A stretch of DNA of 64,000 nt from Aureibaculum sp. 2308TA14-22 (GTDB taxonomy: Bacteria; Bacteroidota; Bacteroidia; Flavobacteriales; Flavobacteriaceae): positions 1 through 64,000 of the forward strand of contig NZ_JBEWXT010000001.1 of the NCBI RefSeq assembly GCF_040538665.1, written 5' to 3'. A program made the position numbers and the translations under genes. Below, piece by piece: positions 25,947 through 33,863 of this stretch (position 1 is its first letter; each line of letters opens with the position of its first letter). The notes below the pieces were generated by a model. It saw only the letters and a list, made by a program, of their open reading frames with translations, was not told where the DNA came from and did not search any database.

Positions 25947-27290
25947 ATGTTTAAAAAAATACTTATTGCAAATAGAGGCGAGATAGCACTTCGTGTTATA
26001 CGAACTTGTAAAGAAATGGGCATAAAAACTGTAGCTGTGTATTCAACTGCAGATTCTGAAAGTTTGCATGTTAGGTTTGCTGATGAAGCTGTTTGTATAG
26101 GGCCTCCTTCAAGTAGTGAATCCTATCTGAAAATGTCAAATATTATGGCCGCGGCAGAAATTACCAATGCTGATGCCATACATCCGGGTTACGGATTTTT
26201 ATCAGAAAACGCCAAATTTTCAAAAATGTGTGCTGAGCATGATATAAAATTTATTGGAGCTTCTCCCGAAATGATAGATAGGATGGGAGATAAAGCTTCT
26301 GCAAAAGCTACTATGAAAGCCGCTGGCGTACCTTGTGTTCCCGGTAGTGATGGTATAATTGAAGATTTTGAAGCTTGTCAAAAAATAGCTAAAGACACCG
26401 GCTATCCAGTTATGTTAAAAGCAACAGCTGGTGGAGGAGGAAAAGGTATGCGTGCTGTTTGGAAAGAAGAAGATCTAAAAAAGGCATGGGATTCCGCTCG
26501 ACAAGAATCTAAAGCCGCTTTTGGAAATGATAGTATGTATATGGAAAAGTTGATAGAAGAGCCACGCCATATAGAAATACAGATTGTTGGTGATTCTTAT
26601 GGAAAAGCATGTCATTTGTCAGAAAGAGATTGTTCGGTACAACGCCGACATCAAAAGTTAACAGAAGAAACACCTTCGCCGTTCATGACCAAGCCATTGC
26701 GTAAAAAAATGGGTGAAGCTGCGGTTAAAGCAGCTGAGTTTATAAAATATGAAGGTGCGGGTACTGTAGAGTTTTTAGTAGATAAACATAGAAACTTCTA
26801 TTTTATGGAAATGAATACTAGAATTCAAGTAGAGCACCCAATTACCGAACAGGTTATAGATTTTGACCTGATTCAAGAGCAGATATTGGTTGCTGCGGGC
26901 GTACCTATTTCTGGAAAAAATTACACACCTAAATTACATTCAATAGAATGTAGGATTAATGCAGAAGATCCTTATAACGACTTTAGGCCTTCACCGGGTA
27001 GAATTACAACGTTGCACTCACCGGGTGGGCATGGAGTTAGATTGGATACACATGTTTACGCAGATTATATAATACCACCATATTACGATTCGATGATTGC
27101 TAAGTTAATTACTACAGCTCAAACTAGGGAAGAGGCGATTAATAAAATGAAAAGAGCTTTAGATGAGTTTGTTATTGAAGGCATTAAAACAACTATTCCT
27201 TTTCACAGACAATTGATGGATCACCCAGACTATTTAGCGGGTAACTATACTACAAAATTCATGGAAGATTTTGAGATGAGTGAAGAATAG
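25947..27290 (+). CDS. accC: Biotin carboxylase subunit of acetyl-CoA carboxylase
   Basis: This 447-residue ATP-grasp enzyme carboxylates biotin on AccB using ATP and bicarbonate. Seen are the N-terminal [19 protein letters not shown], the glycine-rich ATP loop [11 protein letters not shown], the PRHIEIQI and [12 protein letters not shown] motifs, [14 protein letters not shown] with metal and catalytic residues, and the C-terminal RPSPGRIT part. It is the last gene of the fabH-accB-accC operon and is followed by a terminator. Confidence 0.97.
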   Translation: MFKKILIANRGEIALRVIRTCKEMGIKTVAVYSTADSESLHVRFADEAVCIGPPSSSESYLKMSNIMAAAEITNADAIHPGYGFLSENAKFSKMCAEHDIKFIGASPEMIDRMGDKASAKATMKAAGVPCVPGSDGIIEDFEACQKIAKDTGYPVMLKATAGGGGKGMRAVWKEEDLKKAWDSARQESKAAFGNDSMYMEKLIEEPRHIEIQIVGDSYGKACHLSERDCSVQRRHQKLTEETPSPFMTKPLRKKMGEAAVKAAEFIKYEGAGTVEFLVDKHRNFYFMEMNTRIQVEHPITEQVIDFDLIQEQILVAAGVPISGKNYTPKLHSIECRINAEDPYNDFRPSPGRITTLHSPGGHGVRLDTHVYADYIIPPYYDSMIAKLITTAQTREEAINKMKRALDEFVIEGIKTTIPFHRQLMDHPDYLAGNYTTKFMEDFEMSEE

Positions 27291-27308
27291 TTTATCACTG
27301 ATAAATAC

Positions 27309-27338
27309 AAATCCTGATTTAACCGTCAGGATTTTTTT
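27309..27338 (+). terminator. Intrinsic terminator after accC
   Basis: AAATCCTGA (27309-27317) pairs with TCAGGATTT (27326-27334), with an 8-base loop and a T-run. It separates the fatty-acid operon from the Lrp gene. Confidence 0.85.
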
Positions 27339-27362
27339 TGCTTTATACTTAACAATTTTCTT

Positions 27363-27370
27363 TACTTTTG
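27363..27370 (+). promoter_or_regulatory. -7 box TACTTTTG for the Lrp/AsnC gene
   Basis: Perfect TAnnTTTG, with TTTG at 27337-27340 upstream (22-base spacer, slightly long). It overlaps an in-frame TTG at 27368 and so argues against that codon as a start. The gene starts at the ATG 27389. Confidence 0.6.
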
Positions 27371-27388
27371 ATTGAAAATTTTAACCAA

Positions 27389-27853
27389 ATGAAAGGAAAA
27401 GACTTACATATTGACGGTATTGATAAAATTATCCTTAAAAGTTTAATGGAAGATGCTAGAGCACCAATACTTAGTATTGCTAGAGAGGTAGGTATTTCCG
27501 GAGCAGCTATTCATCAAAGATTACGTAAATTAGAAAAATCAGGATTAATTGCAGGATCAAAATTTGTTATTAATCCAAAGGTTCTTGGATATAAAACGTT
27601 AGCTTTCGTAGGTATTTTTTTAGACACTACCAGTACATACAAAGAGGCATTAAAAAGGCTGAAAGAAATTGATGAGGTAATAGAAAGTCATTATACTACA
27701 GGTAATTACGCCATCTTCGTAAAAATATTATGTAAGGATAACGAACACTTAATGCAAGTATTGAATAAACAGATTCAGGGTATTAAAGGTGTTTCAAGAA
27801 CAGAAACATTTATTTCGCTTGATCAACAAATAGACAGACAGCTTAAAATATAG
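27389..27853 (+). CDS. Lrp/AsnC-family transcriptional regulator
   Basis: This 154-residue DNA-binding regulator has an N-terminal helix-turn-helix (about 10-55; ILSIAREVGISGAAIHQRLRKL) and a C-terminal RAM ligand-binding domain (about 70-150; ESHYTTGNYAIFVKI). Family members sense amino acids or related metabolites. I chose the ATG at 27389 because an in-frame upstream TTG lies inside the promoter's -7 box. The gene is single, after a terminator, and convergent with the zinc peptidase gene. Its targets cannot be deduced. Confidence 0.93.
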   Translation: MKGKDLHIDGIDKIILKSLMEDARAPILSIAREVGISGAAIHQRLRKLEKSGLIAGSKFVINPKVLGYKTLAFVGIFLDTTSTYKEALKRLKEIDEVIESHYTTGNYAIFVKILCKDNEHLMQVLNKQIQGIKGVSRTETFISLDQQIDRQLKI

Positions 27854-27897
27854 TCTTAGGTACATAATCAAATTTAAGATTCAATAGTTGTAAAAAA

Positions 27898-27939
27898 ATA
27901 ATGGGAAAATCCCTTTTAAATAGAAACTTACCCCATTAT
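27898..27939. repeat. Inverted repeat ATAATGGG / CCCATTAT after the Lrp gene
   Basis: Perfect 8-base arms (27898-27905 and 27932-27939) with a 26-base loop lie in the convergent spacer. It is a possible weak terminator; a T-rich stretch follows at 27941-27951. Confidence 0.35.
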
Positions 27940-27951
27940 CTTATATTTTTT

Positions 27952-27986
27952 CGTCTAACGTCTAACGTCTAACGTCTAACGTCTAA
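27952..27986. repeat. Tandem heptanucleotide repeat, five copies of CGTCTAA
   Basis: Five exact head-to-tail copies of CGTCTAA (minus strand TTAGACG) end directly at the stop codon of the zinc peptidase gene. A 7-base unit would shift frame if inside a gene; here it lies at the 3' end, outside coding sequence. It is probably a slippage-prone simple repeat. Confidence 0.95.
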
Positions 27987-28691
27987 CTAATCCCTACTTC
28001 CTAAAATTTGAAGTCCCCAATATAGAAGCATTGCCAAAGACCCTAAAGCAGCTACTAAATAGGTTCTAGCAGCCCATTTTAGTGCATCTTCTGAACCTTT
28101 ATATTCTTCTTGGCTCACCATATTTTTATTCTTCAACCAAGCTAATGCACGGTTACTAGCATCATATTCAACGGGTAGTGTAATAAAACTAAAAATGGTG
28201 CCTAATGCCATAAAAGCTAAACCAGCTATGGCAATCCAGAAACCTAACCCTCCTGTAGTTCCGCTTGTTGCTGCACCCAAAATAATACCACCTATAACCA
28301 TATACTGTGAAAATTTTGAAGTAATACTTACGGCTGGTACTAATTTAGAACGCATAGTAAGCCATTGGTAAGCTTGTGCATGCTGCACCGCATGTCCAAC
28401 CTCGTGTGCTGCAACTGCGGCTGCAGCTGCATTGCGTTGGTTGTAAACGCCTTCGCTTAAATTTACTGTTTTCTTCGCTGGGTTATAGTGGTCTGTTAAC
28501 ATACCAGGTGTTGAAATTACTTCGACATTGGTAATACCATGATCCGCTAACATTTTTGTTGCAATTTCAGCACCGCTCATACCATTTCTAAGCTGTACCT
28601 TAGAATAATGTTTGAATTTACTTTTAAGCTTGTTACTTATCAGCCAACTCACTAAAGAAATCGCACCTATTAATACATAAAATCCTATCAT
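27987..28691 (-). CDS. Zinc metallopeptidase of the YugP-like family, membrane-bound
   Basis: This 234-residue integral membrane protein has a hydrophobic N-terminus (about 1-18), the zinc-protease motif HEVGH at 96-100 following AAAAVAA, and two more hydrophobic segments (about 128-150 and 155-180), with a last helix near 210-228. The sequence resembles the neutral zinc metallopeptidase family (Zn_peptidase_2, YugP). It may act in membrane protein quality control, but substrates are unknown. Its stop codon abuts the heptanucleotide repeat. Confidence 0.88.
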   Translation of the reverse strand: MIGFYVLIGAISLVSWLISNKLKSKFKHYSKVQLRNGMSGAEIATKMLADHGITNVEVISTPGMLTDHYNPAKKTVNLSEGVYNQRNAAAAAVAAHEVGHAVQHAQAYQWLTMRSKLVPAVSITSKFSQYMVIGGIILGAATSGTTGGLGFWIAIAGLAFMALGTIFSFITLPVEYDASNRALAWLKNKNMVSQEEYKGSEDALKWAARTYLVAALGSLAMLLYWGLQILGSRD

Positions 28692-28726
28692 AATATTTAT
28701 TCATTTAAATTAATGTCATTTTTTGT

Positions 28727-28775
28727 TGAGGGTAACACCTCTCATTAATTATTAATATAACCTTTATGAGGGTAA
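28727..28775. repeat. Direct repeat TGAGGGTAA, two copies 40 bases apart
   Basis: Identical 9-mers at 28727-28735 and 28767-28775 lie in the 216-base divergent spacer between the zinc peptidase and asparaginase genes. The 40-base spacing is about four helical turns. It may be a pair of regulator sites. No promoter box was recognised for the peptidase gene. Confidence 0.35.
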
Positions 28776-28907
28776 AAATAAATAATCTTGATAAATTTAC
28801 AGCATAAAGTATTCCAAATTATTAGAAATTGTAAAATTTGATATTTTTTCAGAAAAATAACTGCCAAATATTATTTTAAGTGTACATTTAGTATTCAAGA
28901 TGACAAT

Positions 28908-29939
28908 ATGACAACCAAACCAGAATTATTATTAATTTATACAGGAGGTACCATAGGTATGATAAAGGATTACGAGTCAGATGCTTTAAAGGCATTTGAT
29001 TTTAATCATTTATTTGAAAAAATACCAGAGTTAAAGCAATTGCATTGCAATGTAGAAAGCATCTCGTTTGATGAGCCAATAGATTCCTCAAACATGAATG
29101 CTAATTATTTGATTCAAATACTTGAGATTATAGAAAGGTACTATTATAAAAAAGACGGTTTTGTTGTGCTTACAGGTTCAGATACAATGTCATACACATC
29201 TTCTGCTATTAGTTTTATGATAGAAAACCTTAAAAAACCAATCATTTTTACAGGTTCTCAATTGCCAATTGGAGATTTACGCACAGACGCAAAGGAAAAT
29301 TTAATAACAGCCATACAAATTGCATCAGCAACAAATAATAAAAATGAAGCTATCATCACCGAAGTAGGTTTGTATTTTGAATATAAATTGTACAGAGCTA
29401 ATAGAACCACGAAAATTAATGCAGAACAGTTTGAAGCTTTTGCTTCTGCTAATTACCCTCCTATTGCAGAAAGTGGGGTTCATTTAAAATTTGAAAATCA
29501 CCTTTTGCTAAAACCAGAAAACCAAAAAGAGACTTTATTTAGGAAAAATTTAGACACTAATATTGTTGTTCTAAAGCTTTTTCCTGGCATTACCGAAGCC
29601 GTTGTAAAATCTATTTTAGAGATTCCGAACCTTAAAGGTGCTATTTTAGAAACGTATGGTTCGGGCAATGCACCAACTGATAGTTGGTTCTTGTCACTCA
29701 TTAAAAAAGCAATGGATAATGGAATACAAATAGTAGATGTTACCCAATGTATTGGAGGTAGCGTAATTCTGGGTCAATACGGTACAAGTGTACAGTTAAA
29801 AAAAATGAACCTGATAAACGGCAAGGACATTACAACGGAATCTGCTGTTGCCAAACTGATGTATTTATTGGGTGAAAATATAGAACCAAAAGTTTTTAAG
29901 ACCATTTTTGAAACTTCTTTAAGAGGAGAAATGAGTTAA
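28908..29939 (+). CDS. ansA: Type I (cytoplasmic) L-asparaginase
   Basis: This 343-residue enzyme hydrolyses asparagine to aspartate and ammonia. Both catalytic signatures are present: TGGTIG (nucleophile Thr15) and TGSDTM at 89-94, with Thr89 and Asp92. No signal peptide is seen, matching the cytoplasmic, low-affinity type I enzymes. It is monocistronic, followed by tRNA-Ser, and divergent from the zinc peptidase gene. Confidence 0.93.
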   Translation: MTTKPELLLIYTGGTIGMIKDYESDALKAFDFNHLFEKIPELKQLHCNVESISFDEPIDSSNMNANYLIQILEIIERYYYKKDGFVVLTGSDTMSYTSSAISFMIENLKKPIIFTGSQLPIGDLRTDAKENLITAIQIASATNNKNEAIITEVGLYFEYKLYRANRTTKINAEQFEAFASANYPPIAESGVHLKFENHLLLKPENQKETLFRKNLDTNIVVLKLFPGITEAVVKSILEIPNLKGAILETYGSGNAPTDSWFLSLIKKAMDNGIQIVDVTQCIGGSVILGQYGTSVQLKKMNLINGKDITTESAVAKLMYLLGENIEPKVFKTIFETSLRGEMS

Positions 29940-30017
29940 AATAGTTAACCAAAACTTTTTCACTTAAAAAAAAATTGTTTTATTTGATGCCTGCTTAAAA
30001 AACAGTTGTTTTTTAAT

Positions 30018-30104
30018 GGAGAGGTGGCCGAGTGGCTTAAGGCGTACGCTTGGAAAGCGTATTTACGAGAAATTGTAACAAGGGTTCGAATCCCTTTCTC
30101 TCCG
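30018..30104 (+). tRNA. tRNA-Ser (anticodon GGA)
   Basis: An 87-base class II tRNA. The acceptor stem is GGAGAGG/TCTCTCC (one G.U) with discriminator G, the anticodon stem TACGC/GCGTA encloses loop TTGGAAA with anticodon GGA at 30052-30054, a long variable arm follows, and the T-arm is GGTTCGAATCC. CCA is not encoded. Confidence 0.95.
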
Positions 30105-30113
30105 CAATAAATG

Positions 30114-30143
30114 TTGTATATAATAAAAAAATTTATATCTTTA
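30114..30143 (+). promoter_or_regulatory. Candidate promoter of the exbB operon
   Basis: TTG (30114-30116), 19 bases, then TATCTTTA (30136-30143), one mismatch from TAnnTTTG. The exbB ATG follows 35 bases later. Confidence 0.45.
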
Positions 30144-30178
30144 ACCCGTTAACTAAATTAATAATTAAGAATCAAACA

Positions 30179-30928
30179 ATGAAAAAACTACTTACTATCC
30201 TCGCAATCACAGGATTATTATTTCTAGGTACAGTACAAAACAGTCATGCATTTACAACTGTTCAAACTGAGCAAGCTGCTGAAGACACAGCTGAAGCTAA
30301 AACATTTCACCAAATTTTAAAACAACGTTTTATTGAAGGTGGCCCTTTCTTTATGGGAATTGTATTAATTACCTTAATACTAGGATTGGCAATTGCTATT
30401 GAAAGAATTATTTATTTGAACATGGCTAGTACCAATACAAAAAAATTAGTAAACAGTGTTGATGAAGCACTATCATCTGGTGGAGTTGAAGCTGCAAAGG
30501 AAGTTTGTAGAAATACAAAAGGACCAGTTGCCTCAATTTTCTATCAAGGTTTAGATAGAATGGACGAAGGTGTAGAGCAAGCTGAAAAAGCTGTAGTGAG
30601 TTATGGTGGAGTACAAATGGGTCTATTAGAGAAAAACATTTCTTGGTTATCTCTATTTATTGCCTTGGCACCGATGCTTGGGTTTATGGGTACGGTAATT
30701 GGTATGATTAGTGCATTTGACTCTATTCAAGCTGCTAACGATATTTCTCCTGGAGTTGTTGCTGGTGGTATTAAAGTGGCACTTTTAACTACGGTATTTG
30801 GTCTTATTGTGGCTATTATACTTCAAATATTTTATAACTACATTATTTCTAAAGTAGATAGTATTGTAAACAATATGGAAGATGCTTCAATTTCTTTAGT
30901 AGATTTATTAATCAGACACAAAAAATAA
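30179..30928 (+). CDS. exbB: MotA/TolQ/ExbB proton channel family protein
   Basis: This 249-residue inner-membrane subunit of the TonB energising complex starts MKKLLTILAITG; an upstream in-frame extension would run into tRNA-Ser and is rejected. It has an N-terminal hydrophobic segment (about 2-20), a periplasmic linker, and TM helices at about 56-80, 155-180 and 195-220. The channel motif is PMLGFMGTVIGMISAF. With ExbD it uses the proton motive force to drive TonB-dependent outer-membrane import (SusC-type transporters in this phylum). It is first of a four-gene operon. Confidence 0.93.
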   Translation: MKKLLTILAITGLLFLGTVQNSHAFTTVQTEQAAEDTAEAKTFHQILKQRFIEGGPFFMGIVLITLILGLAIAIERIIYLNMASTNTKKLVNSVDEALSSGGVEAAKEVCRNTKGPVASIFYQGLDRMDEGVEQAEKAVVSYGGVQMGLLEKNISWLSLFIALAPMLGFMGTVIGMISAFDSIQAANDISPGVVAGGIKVALLTTVFGLIVAIILQIFYNYIISKVDSIVNNMEDASISLVDLLIRHKK

Positions 30929-30934
30929 ACAACC

Positions 30935-31420
30935 ATGGATAAATCAAAAATAGTAACTATTGTTGCCGCTGTTTTAGGGTTGATTGGTGTATTTTTCTTG
31001 GTCAGAATTATTATGGCTGGAGACGATGCCATTGAAACTGATGCAGCTCTGCAAGGTAGTATAGTAGATCCGCTTATAACGTTTTCTAAATTTCTATTGA
31101 TAGCAACAGCAATAATAGCCATTGTTTTTTCAATTTTAAATATAGTAAAGCATCCTGAATCCTTAAAAAAGACCTTAATTACCTTTGGTATTTTTATAGG
31201 TCTGTTTTTGTTGGCTTATTTTACAGCTGGTGACGAATTGGCAACAGATGCACAGGGTAAGGCTATTGAAATAAAGGACATGTCGGATAAAGTTTTAACA
31301 GGGGATGCTGCACATTCACTAACCAAAAAAGTAACAGGATTAATTAACTTTACCGGTATTTTGGGTCTTATAGGTCTGTTAACTATCGGATGGGGATTTG
31401 TTAAATCATTAGGTAAATAA
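30935..31420 (+). CDS. Conserved four-helix membrane protein between exbB and exbD
   Basis: This 161-residue protein has four predicted membrane helices (about 7-27, 46-66, 76-96 and 138-158) and a periplasmic-type loop at about 98-135 (TDAQGKAIEIKDMSDKVLTGDAAHS). It lies 6 bases after exbB and 7 before exbD. I recognise no domain, but genes of this kind occur at this position in flavobacterial exb operons. It may be an accessory subunit of the proton channel; that is inferred only from position. Confidence 0.75.
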   Translation: MDKSKIVTIVAAVLGLIGVFFLVRIIMAGDDAIETDAALQGSIVDPLITFSKFLLIATAIIAIVFSILNIVKHPESLKKTLITFGIFIGLFLLAYFTAGDELATDAQGKAIEIKDMSDKVLTGDAAHSLTKKVTGLINFTGILGLIGLLTIGWGFVKSLGK

Positions 31421-31427
31421 ATAAATT

Positions 31428-32018
31428 ATGGCAAGAAGAGACACACCTGAAATTAATGCAGGATCTATGGCAGATATTGCATTCTTGTTATTAATATTCT
31501 TTTTGGTAACAACCACTATGGATACTGATGCTGGTATTTCCCGTAAATTACCACCAAAACCAGATCCTAATTTTGTGCCGCCTATTTTAAAAGAGAAGAA
31601 TGTATTTGAGGTAAACGTTAATCGAAATGATGAAATCTTAATTGAGGGTAATGAGTACATGCAGGTTAAAGATTTGAGGGAAGCTGCTATAAAGTTTATA
31701 GATAATGGAGGCGGAACAGCTGCAGATTTACAAGCAAGTGGGCTATCACCATGCACTTGGTGTGAAGGTGAAAAAGATCCGGCATCTTCTGATCATCCTA
31801 AAAAAGCTATTATATCATTACAGAGTGATAGAGGTACTTCTTATGCAATGTATGTCGCAGTACAGAATGAATTGGTGGGTGCTTATACGGACTTGAGAAA
31901 CAAATATGCTCAGAAAAAATATGGAAGAGCTTTTGATGATTTAAAAATTAGTCAACAAAAGGAAATTCAAGAAAATATTTACCCTCAAATTATTTCAGAG
32001 GCAGAACCCACTAAATAA
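31428..32018 (+). CDS. exbD: ExbD/TolR family protein 1, with CxxC insert
   Basis: This 196-residue TonB-system subunit has an N-terminal MADIAFLLLIFFLVTTTM helix (about 15-35) with the functional Asp (ADIAF), then a periplasmic domain. It is longer than typical ExbD (about 140) owing to an insert at about 95-165 carrying PCTWC and GTSYAMYVAVQNELVGAY. The two cysteines are in a periplasmic position and could form a disulphide. It is third in the exbB operon, followed after 8 bases by a second exbD. Confidence 0.9.
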   Translation: MARRDTPEINAGSMADIAFLLLIFFLVTTTMDTDAGISRKLPPKPDPNFVPPILKEKNVFEVNVNRNDEILIEGNEYMQVKDLREAAIKFIDNGGGTAADLQASGLSPCTWCEGEKDPASSDHPKKAIISLQSDRGTSYAMYVAVQNELVGAYTDLRNKYAQKKYGRAFDDLKISQQKEIQENIYPQIISEAEPTK

Positions 32019-32026
32019 ATATAGAT

Positions 32027-32494
32027 ATGGCGAAATTTGGAAAAAAGAAGAAAGGAATGCCAGCAGTTAATACAGCGGCATTACCAGATATTGTATTTAT
32101 GTTATTGTTCTTTTTTATGGTAACAACTGTTATGCGTGAAACAGAACTTAAGATAAAGCCACCTAAATTGCCTTCAGCTGATCAGGTTAAAAAGCTAGAG
32201 AAGAAGAGTTTGGTTAGTTATATTTACGTAGGGAAATCAAAAGATGGAACACCCGGTGATAAAATTCAGTTGAACGATAGAATTTCTAGTGTGGAAGATA
32301 TTAAAAGTTTTATTTATGCTGAAAGAGCCCAACGTTCTGAAGCAGAAATACCTTTACTGACTACTTCTATCAAAGCAGATAGTGAATCTAATGTAGGTAC
32401 AATTACTGATATTAAACTACAATTAAGAGATGTAGAAGCATTAAAAATAAATTATTCTACAATTAAAGGTAGTGCATTAGATAATATTAAATAG
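32027..32494 (+). CDS. exbD: ExbD/TolR family protein 2
   Basis: A 155-residue paralogue of the preceding protein. The N-terminus is basic (GKKKKGMPAVNT), followed by LPDIVFMLLFFFMVTTVM (about 20-40) with the proton-relay Asp, then a periplasmic domain without the long insert or cysteines. Two different ExbDs next to one ExbB are common in Bacteroidota and may form a mixed dimer in the channel. It is last of the operon, with a terminator 24 bases after the stop. Confidence 0.92.
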   Translation: MAKFGKKKKGMPAVNTAALPDIVFMLLFFFMVTTVMRETELKIKPPKLPSADQVKKLEKKSLVSYIYVGKSKDGTPGDKIQLNDRISSVEDIKSFIYAERAQRSEAEIPLLTTSIKADSESNVGTITDIKLQLRDVEALKINYSTIKGSALDNIK

Positions 32495-32518
32495 ATATTT
32501 ATTGTTTTAAAATTTTAC

Positions 32519-32550
32519 AAAGGCAATCTGAAAAGATTGCCTTTTGTTTT
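32519..32550 (+). terminator. Intrinsic terminator after the exb operon
   Basis: An 11-base perfect stem (AAAGGCAATCT/AGATTGCCTTT) with a stable GAAA tetraloop is followed by GTTTT. A -7 box for the next gene begins at its end. Confidence 0.88.
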
Positions 32551-32557
32551 ATATTTG
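32550..32557 (+). promoter_or_regulatory. Candidate -7 box TATATTTG for the beta-barrel gene
   Basis: Perfect TAnnTTTG between terminator and ATG (32562). Transcription would begin at about the start codon, giving a leaderless mRNA. No -33 TTTG is seen, so it could also be chance in A/T-rich DNA. Confidence 0.35.
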
Positions 32558-32561
32558 TTTT

Positions 32562-33251
32562 ATGGTAAAATACTTTTTGTTCTTTTTTATGATTTGTGGA
32601 GTGCTTTCAGCACAAAATGATAATACCCAAAGCAATGATACCATTGTAGATAATCAATATTTAGAAGATCAAATTTATGTAGGCCTTTCCTACATACTAA
32701 TGAACAATTTGCCTAAAGGTATATCTAGTAATGGATTTTCTAATAGTTTAGCCTTTGGGTTTATAAAAGATTTACCTTTAAACGAAAGAAGAAATTTTGC
32801 ATTAGGTATAGGCTTGGGTTATGGACGGCATACGTATTATCAAAATTTAAAAATTACCAAAGTCGAAAATATTACTGAGTTTGGTATAGCAGATAATTTT
32901 AAGAACAATAAGTTTTCAATGCATACCTTAGAAATGCCCATTGAACTACGGTGGCGTACTTCTACAATCAATAAATATAAGTTTTACAGAATTTATTTTG
33001 GAGGTAAAATAAGCTATGCTTTTGCTACTAATTCAAGGTTCAGAGAAAACGATAAGAATTCTATTAAAGTTAATGGTATTGATGAGCTTAATAAGTTACA
33101 ATATGGCTTAACGCTGTCAATGGGCTACGGAACATGGAATGTAAATGTGTATTATGGACTGTCAGATTTGTTTTCTAATGCAAACCTATCTGAAACAACT
33201 CCAATCAAAATTAGAGACTTTAGGGTTGGGTTGATTTTTTACATACTTTAG
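32562..33251 (+). CDS. Outer-membrane beta-barrel (porin-family) protein
   Basis: This protein has 229 residues from ATG 32562; an upstream in-frame TTG lies within the terminator and is rejected. It has a signal peptide (about 1-17, VLSAQ), then a mature part with alternating beta-strands (IYVGLSYILM, NFALGIGLGYGRH, YRIYFGGKISYAF, FRVGLIFYIL) ending in a barrel-like terminal strand. The pattern fits the PF13568-type porin-family barrels often found after exbD in flavobacteria. It is not the type IX component PorT, whose opening is different. Function is unknown, perhaps linked to outer-membrane transport. Its stop overlaps the convergent gene's stop. Confidence 0.8.
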   Translation: MVKYFLFFFMICGVLSAQNDNTQSNDTIVDNQYLEDQIYVGLSYILMNNLPKGISSNGFSNSLAFGFIKDLPLNERRNFALGIGLGYGRHTYYQNLKITKVENITEFGIADNFKNNKFSMHTLEMPIELRWRTSTINKYKFYRIYFGGKISYAFATNSRFRENDKNSIKVNGIDELNKLQYGLTLSMGYGTWNVNVYYGLSDLFSNANLSETTPIKIRDFRVGLIFYIL

Positions 33252-33853
33252 AGTGCAAAATATGCATACATTACAATTTGGGATAAAAGGCCTACAAAAA
33301 AACCAATAATTACCTCGGTTAAAGTATGTGCTTTTAACTTTAGTCTTGCTGTAGCTACTATGCCAAATAATAAAAACAAGACAATAAGCATAAGTAATAG
33401 ATTGCTTTTATATTCATAACTAATAACCGAAATAAAACCAATAAGGCCTGCTATTGCCAATGCATGTAAACTTGTTTTAAATTTTAAAAAAAATAATACA
33501 TACACTACAGCCAAGGCTAAGCTACATGCAAAAAAAGAAATAGCAAGTATATTTATAATATCGGGTTTTAACAGCAAATAGCCTATTAAAAAACTAAGAA
33601 CAGTAAAAAAAGTGACAGGGAACTTGCGTTCATCTATTGAGTTGAGATAAAAATCTTCAATTAGTTTTATTTTCTTCAAAAAGAATAACAATATTACCGG
33701 CAAAATATAAGTTGTAATAAAAATAAGCCCTAAGATTCGATACGCTATTTCTTTTGGTATATGATTAGGAATAATTATAAAATACAATAGAGCACTTGCT
33801 ATTGGTATTATGATGGGATGAAAAACAAAAGAAATTAGTTTAGCAAACTTCAT
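33248..33853 (-). CDS. PAP2-superfamily-like integral membrane protein
   Basis: This 201-residue protein starts MKFAKLISFVFHP; an upstream ATG would overlap rpoN and adds unlike sequence. Six hydrophobic segments are spread through the chain (about 10-30, 42-62, 80-98, 105-125, 132-150 and 175-198). Two spots recall degenerate type-2 phosphatidic acid phosphatase motifs: SLHALAIAG in place of PSGH, and AR followed by AHTLTEVIIGF in place of SRxxxxxHxxxD. The final Asp is Glu. It may be a lipid phosphatase or a non-catalytic relative. It lies 10 bases after rpoN in one operon. Confidence 0.6.
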   Translation of the reverse strand: MKFAKLISFVFHPIIIPIASALLYFIIIPNHIPKEIAYRILGLIFITTYILPVILLFFLKKIKLIEDFYLNSIDERKFPVTFFTVLSFLIGYLLLKPDIINILAISFFACSLALAVVYVLFFLKFKTSLHALAIAGLIGFISVISYEYKSNLLLMLIVLFLLFGIVATARLKLKAHTLTEVIIGFFVGLLSQIVMYAYFAL

Positions 33854-33863
33854 CTGTTGACAT

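Noticed and set aside
27952-27986. CRISPR-like or mobile-element repeat
   Set aside because: The units are 7 bases with no spacers and no cas genes; it is a simple tandem repeat.
29995-30016. Terminator after ansA made of TTAAAAAACA / TGTTTTTTAA
   Set aside because: The arms are exact but separated by only 2 bases and almost pure A/T; the hairpin would be weak and it lies directly before tRNA-Ser.
30050-30178. N-terminal extension of ExbB by 43 residues
   Set aside because: The extension runs through the 3' half of tRNA-Ser and its 3' flank; a promoter-like sequence and ATG at 30179 fit better.
32562-33251. Assignment of the beta-barrel gene as porT/sprT of the type IX secretion system
   Set aside because: The mature N-terminus and strand pattern do not match the PorT opening I know; only a general porin-family barrel call is supported.
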